Shown: in pieces, positions 1 to 37,578 of the stretch
Position numbering within the stretch: the first letter of the stretch is position 1
How the letters are laid out: every line of letters begins with the position of its first letter
Assembly: GCF_040807025.1 (NCBI RefSeq)
Contig: NC_090942.1
Coordinates: 74,327,487 to 74,391,486, forward strand
Origin: Struthio camelus
Lineage: Eukaryota > Chordata > Aves > Struthioniformes > Struthionidae
DNA: 64,000 nt
Direction: 5' to 3'
The notes under the pieces: model-generated
What the model was told of the DNA's origin: nothing
The model's input: the letters and a program-made list of their open reading frames with translations, nothing else
Database searches by the model: none
Position numbers and translations under genes: made by a program

Positions 1-1034
1 GAGGAGAAAGACGTCACCTGAATCGCAGGTGTCTGGAACCTGTGAGATCATTCCGTGAAATGGTTGTTGTTTGCTGTTCTTCTTCTGACAGCCTTCCCTA
101 TGCATCCCCTGTTGACCACTGTGGGAAGCAGTACACGTAAACATGGACTGACACAGTAGGGCTGTTCATAGCATATTAGGTATCTAATTCATTTGTTCCT
201 TTGAGGCTGCAAATACTTATTTTTATTTTGTATGACAATCAGTCACCTTCACTAATTTCCTGTGACACAAGTTCAGTTCGGTACCCTTCTCTAAAGGGAT
301 TAAAGGACCTCAGTTTTCTTGATCTTTCCTCATTTAGTTTCTCCCCTCGTATGAATAACATAGTATTCAGCTAAGCTGGAAGCGTTGATGACCAGATTTT
401 CATATAATTTCAGTAGTCCATCTGATGGTCATGATTCTTGATTTATTCGAAAGAAAATATCTGAAGTGATTCTAGTATGATCCAGAAAAACATTCTATCT
501 AAGTTGGACTTTTTACTTCTCTCACTATAAAGACATAATTTGTACACTTGTTTCTTTCTAAAAGTTTTGCAGGCAAATCACATCTCAGGTTTGCCACCGC
601 CTAATTTTTAAACTGCTGAAAAAAACTTCCATTTCTTTGCACTTGTAATATTTGTACAAATTACTGTGAAGTTGCACAAGTTATGATAAAATTGGATTAA
701 TAGATGTCACAGCACTACCAGTCTCTAGGACAGGAAAGGCTCCTGGATTCTGTTACAGGCTGTGCTGATGTGGCTTAAATTTAACTAACTGCTCCTGGCT
801 CAGTTTGAGACTTGCATGGCTGTGGAAATACCTTCATCCCTTTATATGATAGAACTTCACAGGTTTGATTAGCTTCTTTAACAGATTTTTAACATGAATA
901 AATGTATATTGGTAGTCTGAGCAAATGAAAGTAAAAAAACTTGAGAGAGCAAGAAAATACTGAAAAGGATATATTTGATCAGTGTGAGGGAAACATGATC
1001 TAAGCTGTAGGTTTTTTGTTTTTTTTTGTTACAG
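1..1034 (+). other. PYROXD1: Intron of PYROXD1
   Basis: AT-rich sequence with no exon I can recognise. The exon expected before 1035 (human segment around NPYVLGIRDTDSAQ) is not here, so the window opens inside an intron. Confidence 0.75.
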
Positions 1035-9299
<8,265 letters not shown>

Positions 9300-9618
9300 A
9301 CAGAAACCATTTTCCGTTTTGTATCAAGTTTTAATCCTGAGTGATGTGGCTTATAAAACAGTTTGCTTGGGATCAGGGATAAATGCAATTCCTGATTAAG
9401 ATTTTGGGTTGATATTGTCAAATACAGAAAGGCACAGTAGATTAGAGAAATTGCTGTAGAAATTCAGCAACAAAAGCAAGTGGATTAGTGTCGGCAAAGA
9501 GTTCATGTCTAAATTAAATGAGAATTTGGCAACAGGGGTATTATAACACTCTTAAAAGCTAGACTTTACTGTGCTGTTGAGACAGCACTGCATTCACCTT
9601 TACTGTTTAAAGAACGCC

Positions 9619-9624
9619 AATAAA
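9619..9624 (+). terminator. PYROXD1: Poly(A) signal AATAAA of PYROXD1
   Basis: First AATAAA after the stop codon, 320 bases downstream, giving a 3' UTR of about 340 nt. Assigned by position only. Confidence 0.6.
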
Positions 9625-9639
9625 ACCTTACATAATATA

Positions 9640-12600
9640 TGTTATATCCAGTGCCTACCTCGTAGCTCACTTCTTCCCAAAACCATGCATAATTCACCTG
9701 GTGTGATTCCCAGAGCCCAACTTCTTTATGGCTTGCTGCCTATGCGTGTTGCTCACGCATTTCAACCAGTAAGCAGCGCTTGTGAGCAGGATGCTTTGAG
9801 TAAACTACTGCCTTGAGCTACCTAGGGCAGGGTGTTAGCCTGGGCAGGGTCTATGCTGACTAGGGCAGGGAAGCCCCTGCTTCCTCAAACCACTTGTTCA
9901 GGTGAAGACATACAAGGCAGTTATGCAGTGTGTGCCATACCACTAGTACCCCTCCACAGTTCAAGCCTTTGGGTACTTGCCACAGGCTTCAAAGTTTCTA
10001 TTCCAGGTATTGGCACCGTCTCTGTCTACTACACAAGCCGCTCAGGTCACCAGAGGGCATCTTTAGGGCACAGGCCACTCAGAGCCCTCACCACCTGTAG
10101 TGTGCTCTGCAAATATAAGGTAAACTGAACCCTTTCTTTTATTTTTGAACTTTTAGTTGTTGAAAGAAAAGTGTTTTCTGCTTCACTAAATATAGAATGT
10201 ATAGAAACTGTGAACTGTAGAAGCCAGGAAGAAATGTCTTTGAGATGCTCTGTTTGGGAGCCGTTTTTTACTTCTTGTCACTTCAGCTCTTCTGATAAAC
10301 CTGCACTGGTATGTCATGTATGATCTTCAGTGGGGTCAGCATGCAGCTCTGCGCCAGGGAAAGGTTAACACAACAGCACCAACAGATGTCACCTGTAGCA
10401 ATCTTTCACTTTCAGGATCCCATAGAGTAGACTGCTATATATCTGATAGATGGTATGGGATCTTATTTTGACTGCTGGAAAGCATAGCTACAAAAGTATG
10501 TCCCCGGGCACAAAGTTTGTATGCAAGTTTTGCAATCTCAAGGCAAATGGCTTTTGTTTTGATTTGTTGTGTAGGGTTCCTACTAGACAACAACTTATGC
10601 TCACAAAGAAAACACTTTCTGTCATCTGTTATTATTTACACTGTCATGCATATTGGTTCCAGGAAGGAATTTTTGCAGGTACTAAATTCTAATTTGACTT
10701 CGGTAACCAGTGACAGAATATAGTGTTAAGTTGCAAATTGGGGTTAAGGTTGTTTGTTTTAAATCATAATGATCTCCCTGGATGTTTAGAGTTATGTAAA
10801 ATACACTTTAATAATGGTGATGCCATGTATGGACATGCGTGTGTACAAGCTTGTTTAAATCAGATTCCTTTTTTTAGTTGCTAGCAATAACTTACTGCCT
10901 AGTTTCCTACGGGAGGAAGCCTAACAGTTTAAGCTGTTCCTAAATGCCTTCTGCATATGCCATAGTGCCATCCATGGACATTAAGTTGTTTCATGTGTGA
11001 TATTACCATCTTTAATCTACAGTTGCTACTGGGGAATTATTTTTTACTTAGGAACAAACTGGGAGTAGTTTACAGTACACTATTTACAAAGTTGGAACTG
11101 GAACTTCCTCCAGAAAATCACTCTAGTCTTTTTTCTTTTTTTTTTTTTTTTTTTAAAGAGAATGACTGTTTAATTAAATGAATAAATTACACTTCAATCA
11201 AAGGTTTCAGTTAAATGATGGGTAAAAGTCTAAGCTTTAGTCACTCACGGGATCCTACCAGAAAAATAAACGTTTTTAATCTTTTAGTTTGCTTATATTT
11301 AAGTAAGTACACATCTAAATGCCTGAAAAGAAATCCAGAATGAAACTCACCAGAACTGTAATTAAGTTTGTTTAAACTCAGTTTATAAACTCATTAGATA
11401 TGATTAGCTGCTAAGATCTTCCAAAAATGGGAACGTAGCATTTAGATTCCTGAGTGTGCCTAAGCAGCTCTTAAAGTCAGTAGTAGCTGTAGGGTGTTCA
11501 GCACTATTGCATCATAGTTTCTGAACATATTGATGTAAATGTGCAAGACGTGTGTATTTCTACTATGCATACACTTAAATATACTCTGGAACCTACAGCC
11601 AGCTCTGAAAGGGGAGGCAAAAAAAACGCTGTAGCTGAAAACTTTCTTCAGTTCATAGAGATTGCTGGGGAAGGTGATTGTGACTGTGATGAAATGCAAA
11701 TTCTAGGAGGATGGTCCAGCCAGCTGAAGTGCTGTCAGAGTCCAGTACTCTCTGACCAGGTTCTTTCAGATATTCCACACATTTGGACAGTGCAGTGTTT
11801 CATATAAAAGTTTATTTTTGAAGGAATTTGATGTTACATGGGATTTTGATTTAGCAGAGTGATTCAGCAATATACTGAAATCACAGTTCAAGTGTCTCAC
11901 AATACAAGTATATACACTTCACAAAATCTAACTAGACAGTTCACTCACAGTACCAATGTCATTGCCATTACCGGTCTCAAATATGCTCACCATCACAACA
12001 GTGGGCATCCCTAATTGCTGGGAAGGAATACGTGGGTTGATACCAGCTCAAGCCTTTTGCTCTCTTTGAAATTTCTGTTAGTTGTTGAGGTTTTATACTT
12101 TCTCTTGGGCTGAGCTACATACACACTTCACCCCTGCTGGGCTGGCTAATCTCAGGGAGACATTCAGACCCTTTTGGTCAGCTCAGGAGGAAAAAAAACA
12201 CTTACACTAGGTCTAGGTAATGGATATGGTTGCTTATCTAAGATGAAGGCCACCCTTCGGTCCCCTTATGTCTTGAGATAATGTCAGTTCTCTGTGCAAC
12301 AGCTGCAGTCAGCAAGCTGCATCCTACACTGTCCTTGAGATTTATGGGGCACCTTGCCCTCTGAGCCTTGTCCCATTGTAGGGGGGTGTTGGTTGGTCAT
12401 GTTTGCGGTGTTCTATGTTATTACTGAAGTTAAGCTTCAGAAGACAAAGGCTTCATGGCATACACTTACCTAATGCAGACGGTTGTACTGAGAAAATAAA
12501 ATACTGCTGAGACAGGCTAAGCAATACAGTTCAGAAGACGATAATCATAGAACCACAAGCATTTCTGGAGATGGAAAAAACTTATGCTAAGCCCTTTACT

Positions 12601-15600
12601 GCAAAAGAACTGAAGCTCTTAACAGACCCTTTCACTTGACTGCTGAAAAATATCAGGTCTTCTGCACTCTTCAAGTACTACTTTATATTCTGTGTATTTG
12701 AAACTCTTTCTGTGAATACTGAGCAGCATGGTTTCTTTTTTTTTTTTTTGGAGAATACCAGTTTCCTAAAGTCTGCTTACCTTTCATTGCTTTTCCAAAG
12801 TTTTTCCTTTTATTAGACGTATTTCCTCTTATTTTCCTCTTAACGCAAACGTTAAGGTGGCAAAATTGTTCTTTGTTGAATAGCAACTTCTCAATAAAGC
12901 TTCTATGAAGTATTTTTAAAACACTTGTAACAAATTTGTAACAATCTTTATTTTAGGTTCATTTTACTGAGTAGAGGGCAGAGTTTCACTTGGTAACAAT
13001 TCTAGGCTGTGCTTTATTTTGTAAGGGAAGTTGCAAGTGTTGTAACTGTAGTACTGAGAAATATGACCATACTTTTATTTAAGGAGGCACTTCTAAACTA
13101 CTGCAAGTTCAGCTGTACTTTATGCACTTTTAAACTAGCTAATTTTGCTGATGGGTCCTAATACAGCTACACCATCCATACAACTACACTAAACACATTT
13201 AGGATCACTAAAAAAGCAGAAGTTACTGATCCAAGCTGCATGTGCAGCTCAGCCTAAGACAGATAGTTCATGAAAGGTTCTCTCCTGCAGGGTTAGGGCT
13301 CTCTCGTGTATATGTGAGAGAAAGGAGCTCACATGTTTCTAAGCTGAGATCAGTCTCTGTCATCATGCTGCCCTCTTCCCTGCATTCAGCATTCTATTTT
13401 TGCTTCTTCTATTCTCTTCACCACGAGCTGTGGAGAGGAAGTAGTTGATAGGAAAGGTAGTTTTTTAATTTCTGAATTCATCCAACAGCATTTTATAGCC
13501 CTGTTATTAGGGGATCACATCATCAAGTTCAGAAATGACCGGGGGGAGAATGTAGAACCCTCGAGGACAAGGAAAGGACTAAATTTTCAGTTGAGAAAAA
13601 GCTGAAGTGTCAAGGGCACCAGAAGTACACAGCTGTGAGCTTAGCCTTTACTTCCTATTACTGTAGTCATTCTCATATATATGAAATACTATATACAACT
13701 CAAGTAAAATTTACTAAAATCATTAAACAACAAAATTTTGAAACAAAGGAGTAAGCTTCCCAGCAAATACACATATTGTTAATGAACAGTTAACAATATC
13801 TAAGAGTACAAAAAGTCAGTACAGTCATTTGTATCAAGTATTTTAAATGCACTCTGAAATCTTATGTGCATTTAATCTATTGGCTCTTACTTGCAACTTT
13901 CATGTGGTTCAAAGAGTCTTTTAATAGAGAGTGTGACCATGACATCTGCATCTTTGAGAATGTACACTGCTTAAACATTAAGCATACACGCAACAAAAGC
14001 CCAGCAGTTGTCATCGCCCAAGAACTGAGATAGCGTGAACAGAAATGTTCTTCAGACCTTTTCTCTCGGCCCAGCTGTTCTCGCTCCCAACTCTGACAAA
14101 TCCAAGTGGAACTGAAGAGAACGGTGCTGAAAAATCTCAGCAATAGAATTCTCAGGACAGAGTTACAGCAAAAGACTTTACCAGTGACCAAAGAGTAGTA
14201 TTTCAGAGCAGCTACTGATTTCCCACACTCATCAAGGTAATAGCTCAAACATTCTTTTTTATCTTTTATCCGCATGTACTTAGTACATGAATGTCTTTCT
14301 ACGTTCAATCTCAGGCCTCAGGCCCTGTCAGCACTCAATTCAAAACATAATTTTTCTTTTATGTATTTGGGCAGGGGGGGAGCGGGACAACAAGCTGTCA
14401 GTTTAATTCTAATTCCAAACCTCAAATTCATTACATTTTATCAGAACTCTGTATTATAAAATTCCTACTGCTTGTGAAATGCTTTAGAACACAACCTCTC
14501 TCTTTTACCCTTACTTTATGATTTTAAATGATTTTTATCATCTTTATTCTCTGAACTATCACAGTTTTCGCTAAACTTGCGCTGAATATTAGAGAAGCAT
14601 TCCAGAATTTTACACAGTAAAAGTACACAGGACAAAGCCACAGAGTCTCCTTCTACCATAGCAACTATTTGCACCAACTTCTTTAACAGATATCCTCAAG
14701 TGACCTGTACTTCTTCTGATCAAGAGTTCCACGTTCAGTATTTCTTATTTAGATTGTTGAGTTGAAAAAAATCAGGTAGTAAGGAGTGTCAGCTGGTATG
14801 CAATAAAAAACAGTTTAAAACACGTCAAGTTGCAAGTTGAGATTTGAATTTTACTCAAACTCCAGGTCGAGCGTATACAATTACATAGGTATGAGTGCAA
14901 TTCTAAAGCACAGAAGCATCACTCTACAGAACCCATACTACGTACCATCACAAACAGTACTATTAACTGCACAGCTGTAATAAATACAGATAAAACTATA
15001 TATGATGTTCAACAGTCACCCCTGACAGCAAACTACCTTCAACTGTTGCCAATTTCTCCTCAGCTCCTTGGGATGAGGGAACATGTATGAACGTTTACAG
15101 CAGTAAGTACAGGTTCTTTCTTGCCTTGACAGAACCAGGATGTCACATAAAAAGAATTATAAGTCAGTCAAAAGAGACAGGCTGCACTTCAAAATGGTGG
15201 AAACATGTTACTCTAAGCCATAGACAAACAGAGATGTGCACCTATAGTTGCCTTCTCTTTCCTTATTTCCATAAACACAACAGGAATAACAAAGCAGACA
15301 AGTGTATTTCTCAAGTAGCTAGGTTAAGAGAAGAGAATTCGGAAAACTCCCAAAGATTCAATTTAATACAGTCCACGTTTAAGGCTTAAGTCGGCAGCTA
15401 TTCTAATTTTCACTATTGCTCCAGATGCGTGGACCTTTTGTAAAGCACTAACTTAAACAAGCCACAGATGCAGTAATGTCCTCTTGCTTACAAAGTAAAA
15501 TGATACTTATTCATAGAAGAATGACCAGATCCACTTTAGAAAAATAAGAAGGGAGATCTACAGCTAGCATTTAAGTCCAAGTTGACCGGGATGAGTAGGG

Positions 15601-16240
15601 GGAAAGAGGACAGAGTTATTTTTTCTTCAGTGGAGTTGTTTCTGTATTTCCTAAATAAGGTACAACTCAAGAAAGGTCAAGAAATGTTGTCTTGTCTTTA
15701 AATATAAATTTGGATGCTTTTGAAAAGTCCAGAAATAGTAATTTTCAATTTGAATAGCAAACTAGAAATATCCAATTCTAAGAGAAATGAATATATTTTA
15801 ACAGGATAAATAAGTATATTTCATGGAAAAACTCTGCAAGTCAGAAGCAGGGTAAAGTTGTAACAATGCTCTAGTTAAATTTTTGTTTGGAGTGCATTCA
15901 AGTGCTTAAATGCACTGCAGTAGATGCTTACATCTACTACTGCCCAGCAGATGGGCAGCTAACAGATTTGCAGTCGTCCCAGCAGGATCAGAAAAGGGCC
16001 AGATATCTCTGCTTAAGACTGTGCAACAATGGTGGTGATGCCCACACGGGCTGGAGCAAGTCTTTGACACGGCAGAGGCTTCAACCCATGCAGAGCTCCA
16101 GCAGAAAGACGCTGCAGCCCAGGTCTCTGGCTGCAGGGAGTGCCTGGTGCCTCTCGCTGGGGCTGGAGACAGCAGCGGCCTCGCTGGTGGGAGCTGTGCT
16201 CCAGTCACGGTGCCAGTTCACGGGAGGAGCAGCTCCTGCA
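9640..16240. other. Intergenic region between PYROXD1 and RECQL
   Basis: No gene recognised. 9640-10130 is less AT-rich than its surroundings and has a 98-codon open frame at 9832-10128 with no family resemblance. The longest frame is 143 codons on the minus strand at 13877-14308, also unrecognised. Poly-T runs occur near 11128-11155 and 12736. The rest is AT-rich single-copy-looking sequence. Confidence 0.6.
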
Positions 16241-16249
16241 GCTTGAGTA

Positions 16250-17160
16250 GTAGCAGAGAGGAGGAACAGGAAATTGATCAGGTCTTTGCAGAGACTCTAC
16301 AGAGCCAAGAATCACCCAGGCCCTGTATTGCAAAGGAGGGACAACCAGAGACTACCCTCAAAGAAGCAATGGATGGAGACTCCCTCAGTAGGGAAGGCTG
16401 GAAACCTGTTGCTTCCAGCAACACAAAAGGGCTCCTTCGCTGCCTGCGATTCAGCCACTACAGAGCAGGTAGAGTGCCCTGGAAACAAGGGAGGAAGTCC
16501 TACCTCTATCAGGGGGCATAGGAGCCAGCTGAACCTAAGCCATGTGACCACAAGGGAGAAAAGGAGGGTGATAGTTATCAGATATTCCCTTTTGTGGGAG
16601 ACAGAGGCCCACATCTGCCAACCTAACTTGATATCTCAGGAGGTTTGCTTCTTTCTGGGGATCCAGATCCCAGATGTTGCTCGGTGATTGGGAGACTGTG
16701 GAGTTTAAAATTCTGAGAGAGATGAGCAAGACACACTACAACCACAGCCCTGGACTTCAAGAGAACAGATTAACTTGTTCAGGGATCTCCTTGTCAGAAT
16801 GCCAGGTGAGACTGCCACGGAAGGCAAGGGGGCTCAGGAGATCTGGTTCATAGCATAGAAACAGAGCCAGACTCTTCTCAGAAGAGCACAATTCTAGGAC
16901 AAGAGGCAATGGACACCAGTTGCAACATGAGAAATAACAATTAGCTCCAAGTTTTTTTTTTATTTTGTTTTTTTTAAACCATAAATTTGGTTTAAATTTA
17001 ACACTGGACACTGGAACAGGTGCCCAGAGAGACTGTAGAACCTCCATCCTTGGGACAGTCAAAACTCAGACACAGCCCTGAGCAATTTCCTCTAATTAGG
17101 CCAGCTTTGAGCAGCAGATTGATCTCAGGAGATCCCTTCCAACCTGCTTGATTCTGTCAT
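16250..17160 (+). mobile_element. CR1 LINE remnant, internally deleted
   Basis: Degraded avian CR1 non-LTR retrotransposon. 16274-16687 reads as the C-terminal part of CR1 ORF1, with the esterase-like stretch RRVIVIRYSLLWETEAHICQ. Family members have GDSLL where this copy reads RYSLL. From about 16700 it resembles the ORF2 segment between endonuclease and reverse transcriptase (LFRDLLVRMPGE and GAQEIWF, near 16778-16850). After a T-rich insertion it goes straight into the CR1 3' tail (CTGGAACAGGTGCCCAGAGA, CCTTGAGCAA-like text, GATCCCTTCCAACC), ending CTTGATTCTGTCAT. Nearly all of ORF2 is missing. Similar sequence may extend up to about 15940. Identity comes from remembered consensus text, not a search. 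Confidence 0.85.
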
Positions 17161-17272
17161 AAAGTGTTACCAGGCACTGCACTTTCAAAACAGTTACTGA
17201 AATTTTGTAGTCGTTGCTGTATCACAGGATAGATACCATTTACTTTGATATGAAGCATTTGTCCCTTTGCTA

Positions 17273-17278
17273 TTTATT
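17273..17278 (-). terminator. RECQL: Poly(A) signal AATAAA of RECQL
   Basis: TTTATT on the plus strand, read as AATAAA on the minus strand, 195 bases past the stop codon. It implies a short 3' UTR ending just before the CR1 tail. Assigned by position. Confidence 0.5.
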
Positions 17279-17472
17279 CAAGTGGTGCTAAATTTAAGGT
17301 GGAAAGAAGGGATTAATCTTCTCCATATAGCTAGCTTTTAACAGTACTTGTTTTCCTCTGACCTTTTTGACAAATCCTTTTAACAGAAATACTATTACTA
17401 AAATACAAGCTGAACTTACGATTATCCATAGAGAAGCAAACATGGTGAGATCCTAGACGTAGTCTCTAAGAC

Positions 17473-34790
<17,318 letters not shown>

Positions 34791-36895
34791 TTTTGGAGAT
34801 TAGAGAATCCTGTCCTCAGTAGATCTCAATTAACCAAGCAACTCTCACTAAAAATATTAAAATAATGGATTTTGTTAGTAACCCTTCTAAACTTAGAACA
34901 AATTTACTGTAGGAGACTCTTCGTTACTACTACATCAGGTATTAACTTAACAGGTTAACCAAGTACTGGTTCATTTAATCTGCCTATATAAATAGAAGAT
35001 GCCAAGGCTACGGATCACCAGCCTTCCAAATGAAACCTAGTGAATTTAGATCAAGACTTAAGTTTTATGAAAGTTCTTCCCTTCCTTCCTACCAGACACA
35101 AGGTGTACTATAGACTAGGCATCCACCTATCTTAGGCCTGCAATTTTTTTTCTAAAGGCTATTTTACAGAAAACTCAGAACAAATTACATTGTGCCTATT
35201 AGAAAAACAACTACCGTAACACCTACAGGATCTTCTGGGAGAAGGAGGAAAGCTAATTTGGTTCAGAGAAGGGGGACTGGTTTTGAGTAGATCATCAGTG
35301 AAAAGATCTCAGAATTCTTATTGGCTTCATTTTTGAACATCATCCTTCATGGTATTACATGTTAATAGTACCAAACTCAAGAGCTTGCACAATTCTGAAC
35401 TACGTACTACAGATGCAGTAGCTAAAGCTGAGGGCAGGTGAAAGAGAACAAATCCAACAAACTCTCACTTGAAAGTCATCCCAACATAAAAAGAGATGTT
35501 CCTACATAAGGGTAAAATATATAAATATATATATACACACACACAATTATCTAGCTATACAGATAAAATATAAATATAAAATATAGAGATATATACATAA
35601 AAAGTGCAAGTAAAACACTGAATTTGTCCAAAGAAGTTGTAGTTAAAACATGAAGGAAACGCCTACACTTCAGAGAGAAGTTGATTGTTTTGAAAGTTAA
35701 TGGAGTAGTGCCCAACCTTCACACTGCCCACATGATTTATTCTAGTTACATAGGACTCTTGTCTTCATACCACCTGCCGCTTATACAAAAGTATTTGAAA
35801 TATTTGAAAAGATTAACCTGCCCAATGTACGGAGCAAGTGAGGACATTCTGAAGATCAGAAGCTATGAAACTGACGCATTTAAAAAGCAATAAGCTCCCT
35901 TTATTCTCCCCCCTACCCCGCCCCACGTAAACATAATTTTCACCAAGATCACTAGGCTGATAGCTCAAGAAGCATAAGCCATTTTTCCTCTATCCAAAGA
36001 GCGGGAAGACTTTCATTACCTATGAAAGTCTTCATATATGCTACTAAAGCTCCATAAGCTTTTAATTTAACTACCGCCCCTGAAAGAAGTAGTTTAGCAT
36101 CCCTTATAATCGATCTTGCATTCGCATGGCTAGCAGAGACCCCAGTTATTATTTGGTTCCTCAAAACTTGGCTCTAAGAAACTGAAGAGGTGAACTCATA
36201 TCTCATATGCCATAGGTGGACAAAGGGCATATAGAAGCATCTTGCCTGTGAGACAGTTCTACCTCACTCTAAAAACAACCCAATTACTATAAAGTTATCC
36301 CATCACAGCCGTTCCTCAGCCCACTAATGAGGAAAAAGAGGTCCCTAAGCAGATACAAGATGGCTATACCTAAGGGAGACACCTTGATGATCAGTGTCAC
36401 TTTCCACCCAGCACAGATTTTTACCAGTGTCTTAGCACTGGAAGCTTTTCTACCCCACTATCTCTCTAGCCTCTAAATTAAAGCTCTTTACCCTCAACTC
36501 TAAAAAGAGTGATGTTAATCGGGAATCATCAAAGAAAAAACCTTTTAAATTAAACAAATCCAACCAACAGCAACCGCAAAAACAAGCTCTATTCTACTAG
36601 CAACAGTTAAATCAGGTAAAAATTCCCTACCTGCCAAAACAAAACAAAACAAAAAAATCAAAACCTGAGAAGTCTCCTTAAAAATTCGCATTAAGCCAGA
36701 AAGAAGCGCTCAAGCTCACAAGAAGGAAACAGATTTAAACCGGCCGGGCTGCAACTTCATCCATCGGTCCGTCACCTGCACACACAACACGAGCCCCGGC
36801 CGCGCTCAGGGAGGGCCCGCCGCGGGAGGGCAAGGGGTACCCGCCACAGCGAGGCACCCCCGCGCCTCCAGCCAACGGCTTTCACTCCCCCGCCT

Positions 36896-37075
36896 CAACG
36901 GTCGGGGCCGCGCCACGCGCCGCTGCTTTCCCCAGCAACGGTCCGGGCCGCGCCACGCGCCGCTGCCCCCCTCCCCCCCAACGGCTGGCGCCGCGCCACG
37001 CGCCGCTTCCTTTCCTTCCCTTCCCTTCCCTTCCCTTCCTCCCCCCCGCCCCCAGCAACGGTCAGCGCCGCGGGG
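36896..37075. repeat. GC-rich minisatellite, about 40-43 bp period
   Basis: CAACGGTCSGGGCCGCGCC followed by ACGCGCCGCTG recurs at 36896, 36936 and 36979, with a partial fourth copy near 37056. A (CCCTT)n pyrimidine tract lies at 37009-37040. All within the shared promoter island. Confidence 0.85.
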
Positions 37076-37461
37076 CAGGCGGCCCGGCGCGGCGGCAGCC
37101 CTGCTCCCCGACCTGAGCGGCCGCCCTCCAGCCCCCCACGCCTTCCCGACGCCGCCGCTTCCGCTGCCGGCTTCTCTCAGCCAATCGCCAAGGAGGGATG
37201 CGCGCGAGGCGGCCACGTGCTTCTGCCCCCCGACGAATACTGATCCCGCGCGGCCGCCGTCTGCCGCTCCGAAGGCGGAGGAGCGGGACGCCGAGGCAGA
37301 AGGGGGTGTAGCCACGCGAACAATCCACCCGCTGACTGGCCCCAGCGCCGCCAATCGACGGCTCCCTTTCACCCGGCGGCGAGGCGAAGGGGGCTGCGTG
37401 TTTCCGGAAGACGTGGCTGTTGCAGCTGCCGCTCCCCTGCTCCGTCCCCACTGCCCCCCGC

Positions 37462-37490
37462 TCACCCACCCACCCACCCACCCACCCACT
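37462..37490 (+). repeat. (CACC)n tract in GOLT1B 5' UTR/promoter
   Basis: About seven CACC units less than 100 bases upstream of the GOLT1B ATG. Confidence 0.85.
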
Positions 37491-37553
37491 CACCCTCTCG
37501 CTCGCTCGCCCGCCCGCGCTGCCGTCGGCTCCGCTCCCAGCCCCGCGGCCACC

Positions 37554-37578
37554 ATGATCTCCCTCTCGGATACCCAGA
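37554..37578 (+). CDS. GOLT1B: GOLT1B exon 1
   Basis: Encodes MISLSDTQ plus the first base of Lys9, then donor GTAAGC. Confidence 0.96.

Noticed and set aside
12541-12600. Possible reverse-oriented CR1 end (ATCATAGAACCACAAG)
   Set aside because: Resembles the start of a reverse CR1 tail for only about 15 bases and then diverges; not enough to call.
16147-16687. Plus-strand frames of 124 and 137 codons as host genes
   Set aside because: They match CR1 ORF1 text and are interrupted, so they belong to the retrotransposon remnant.
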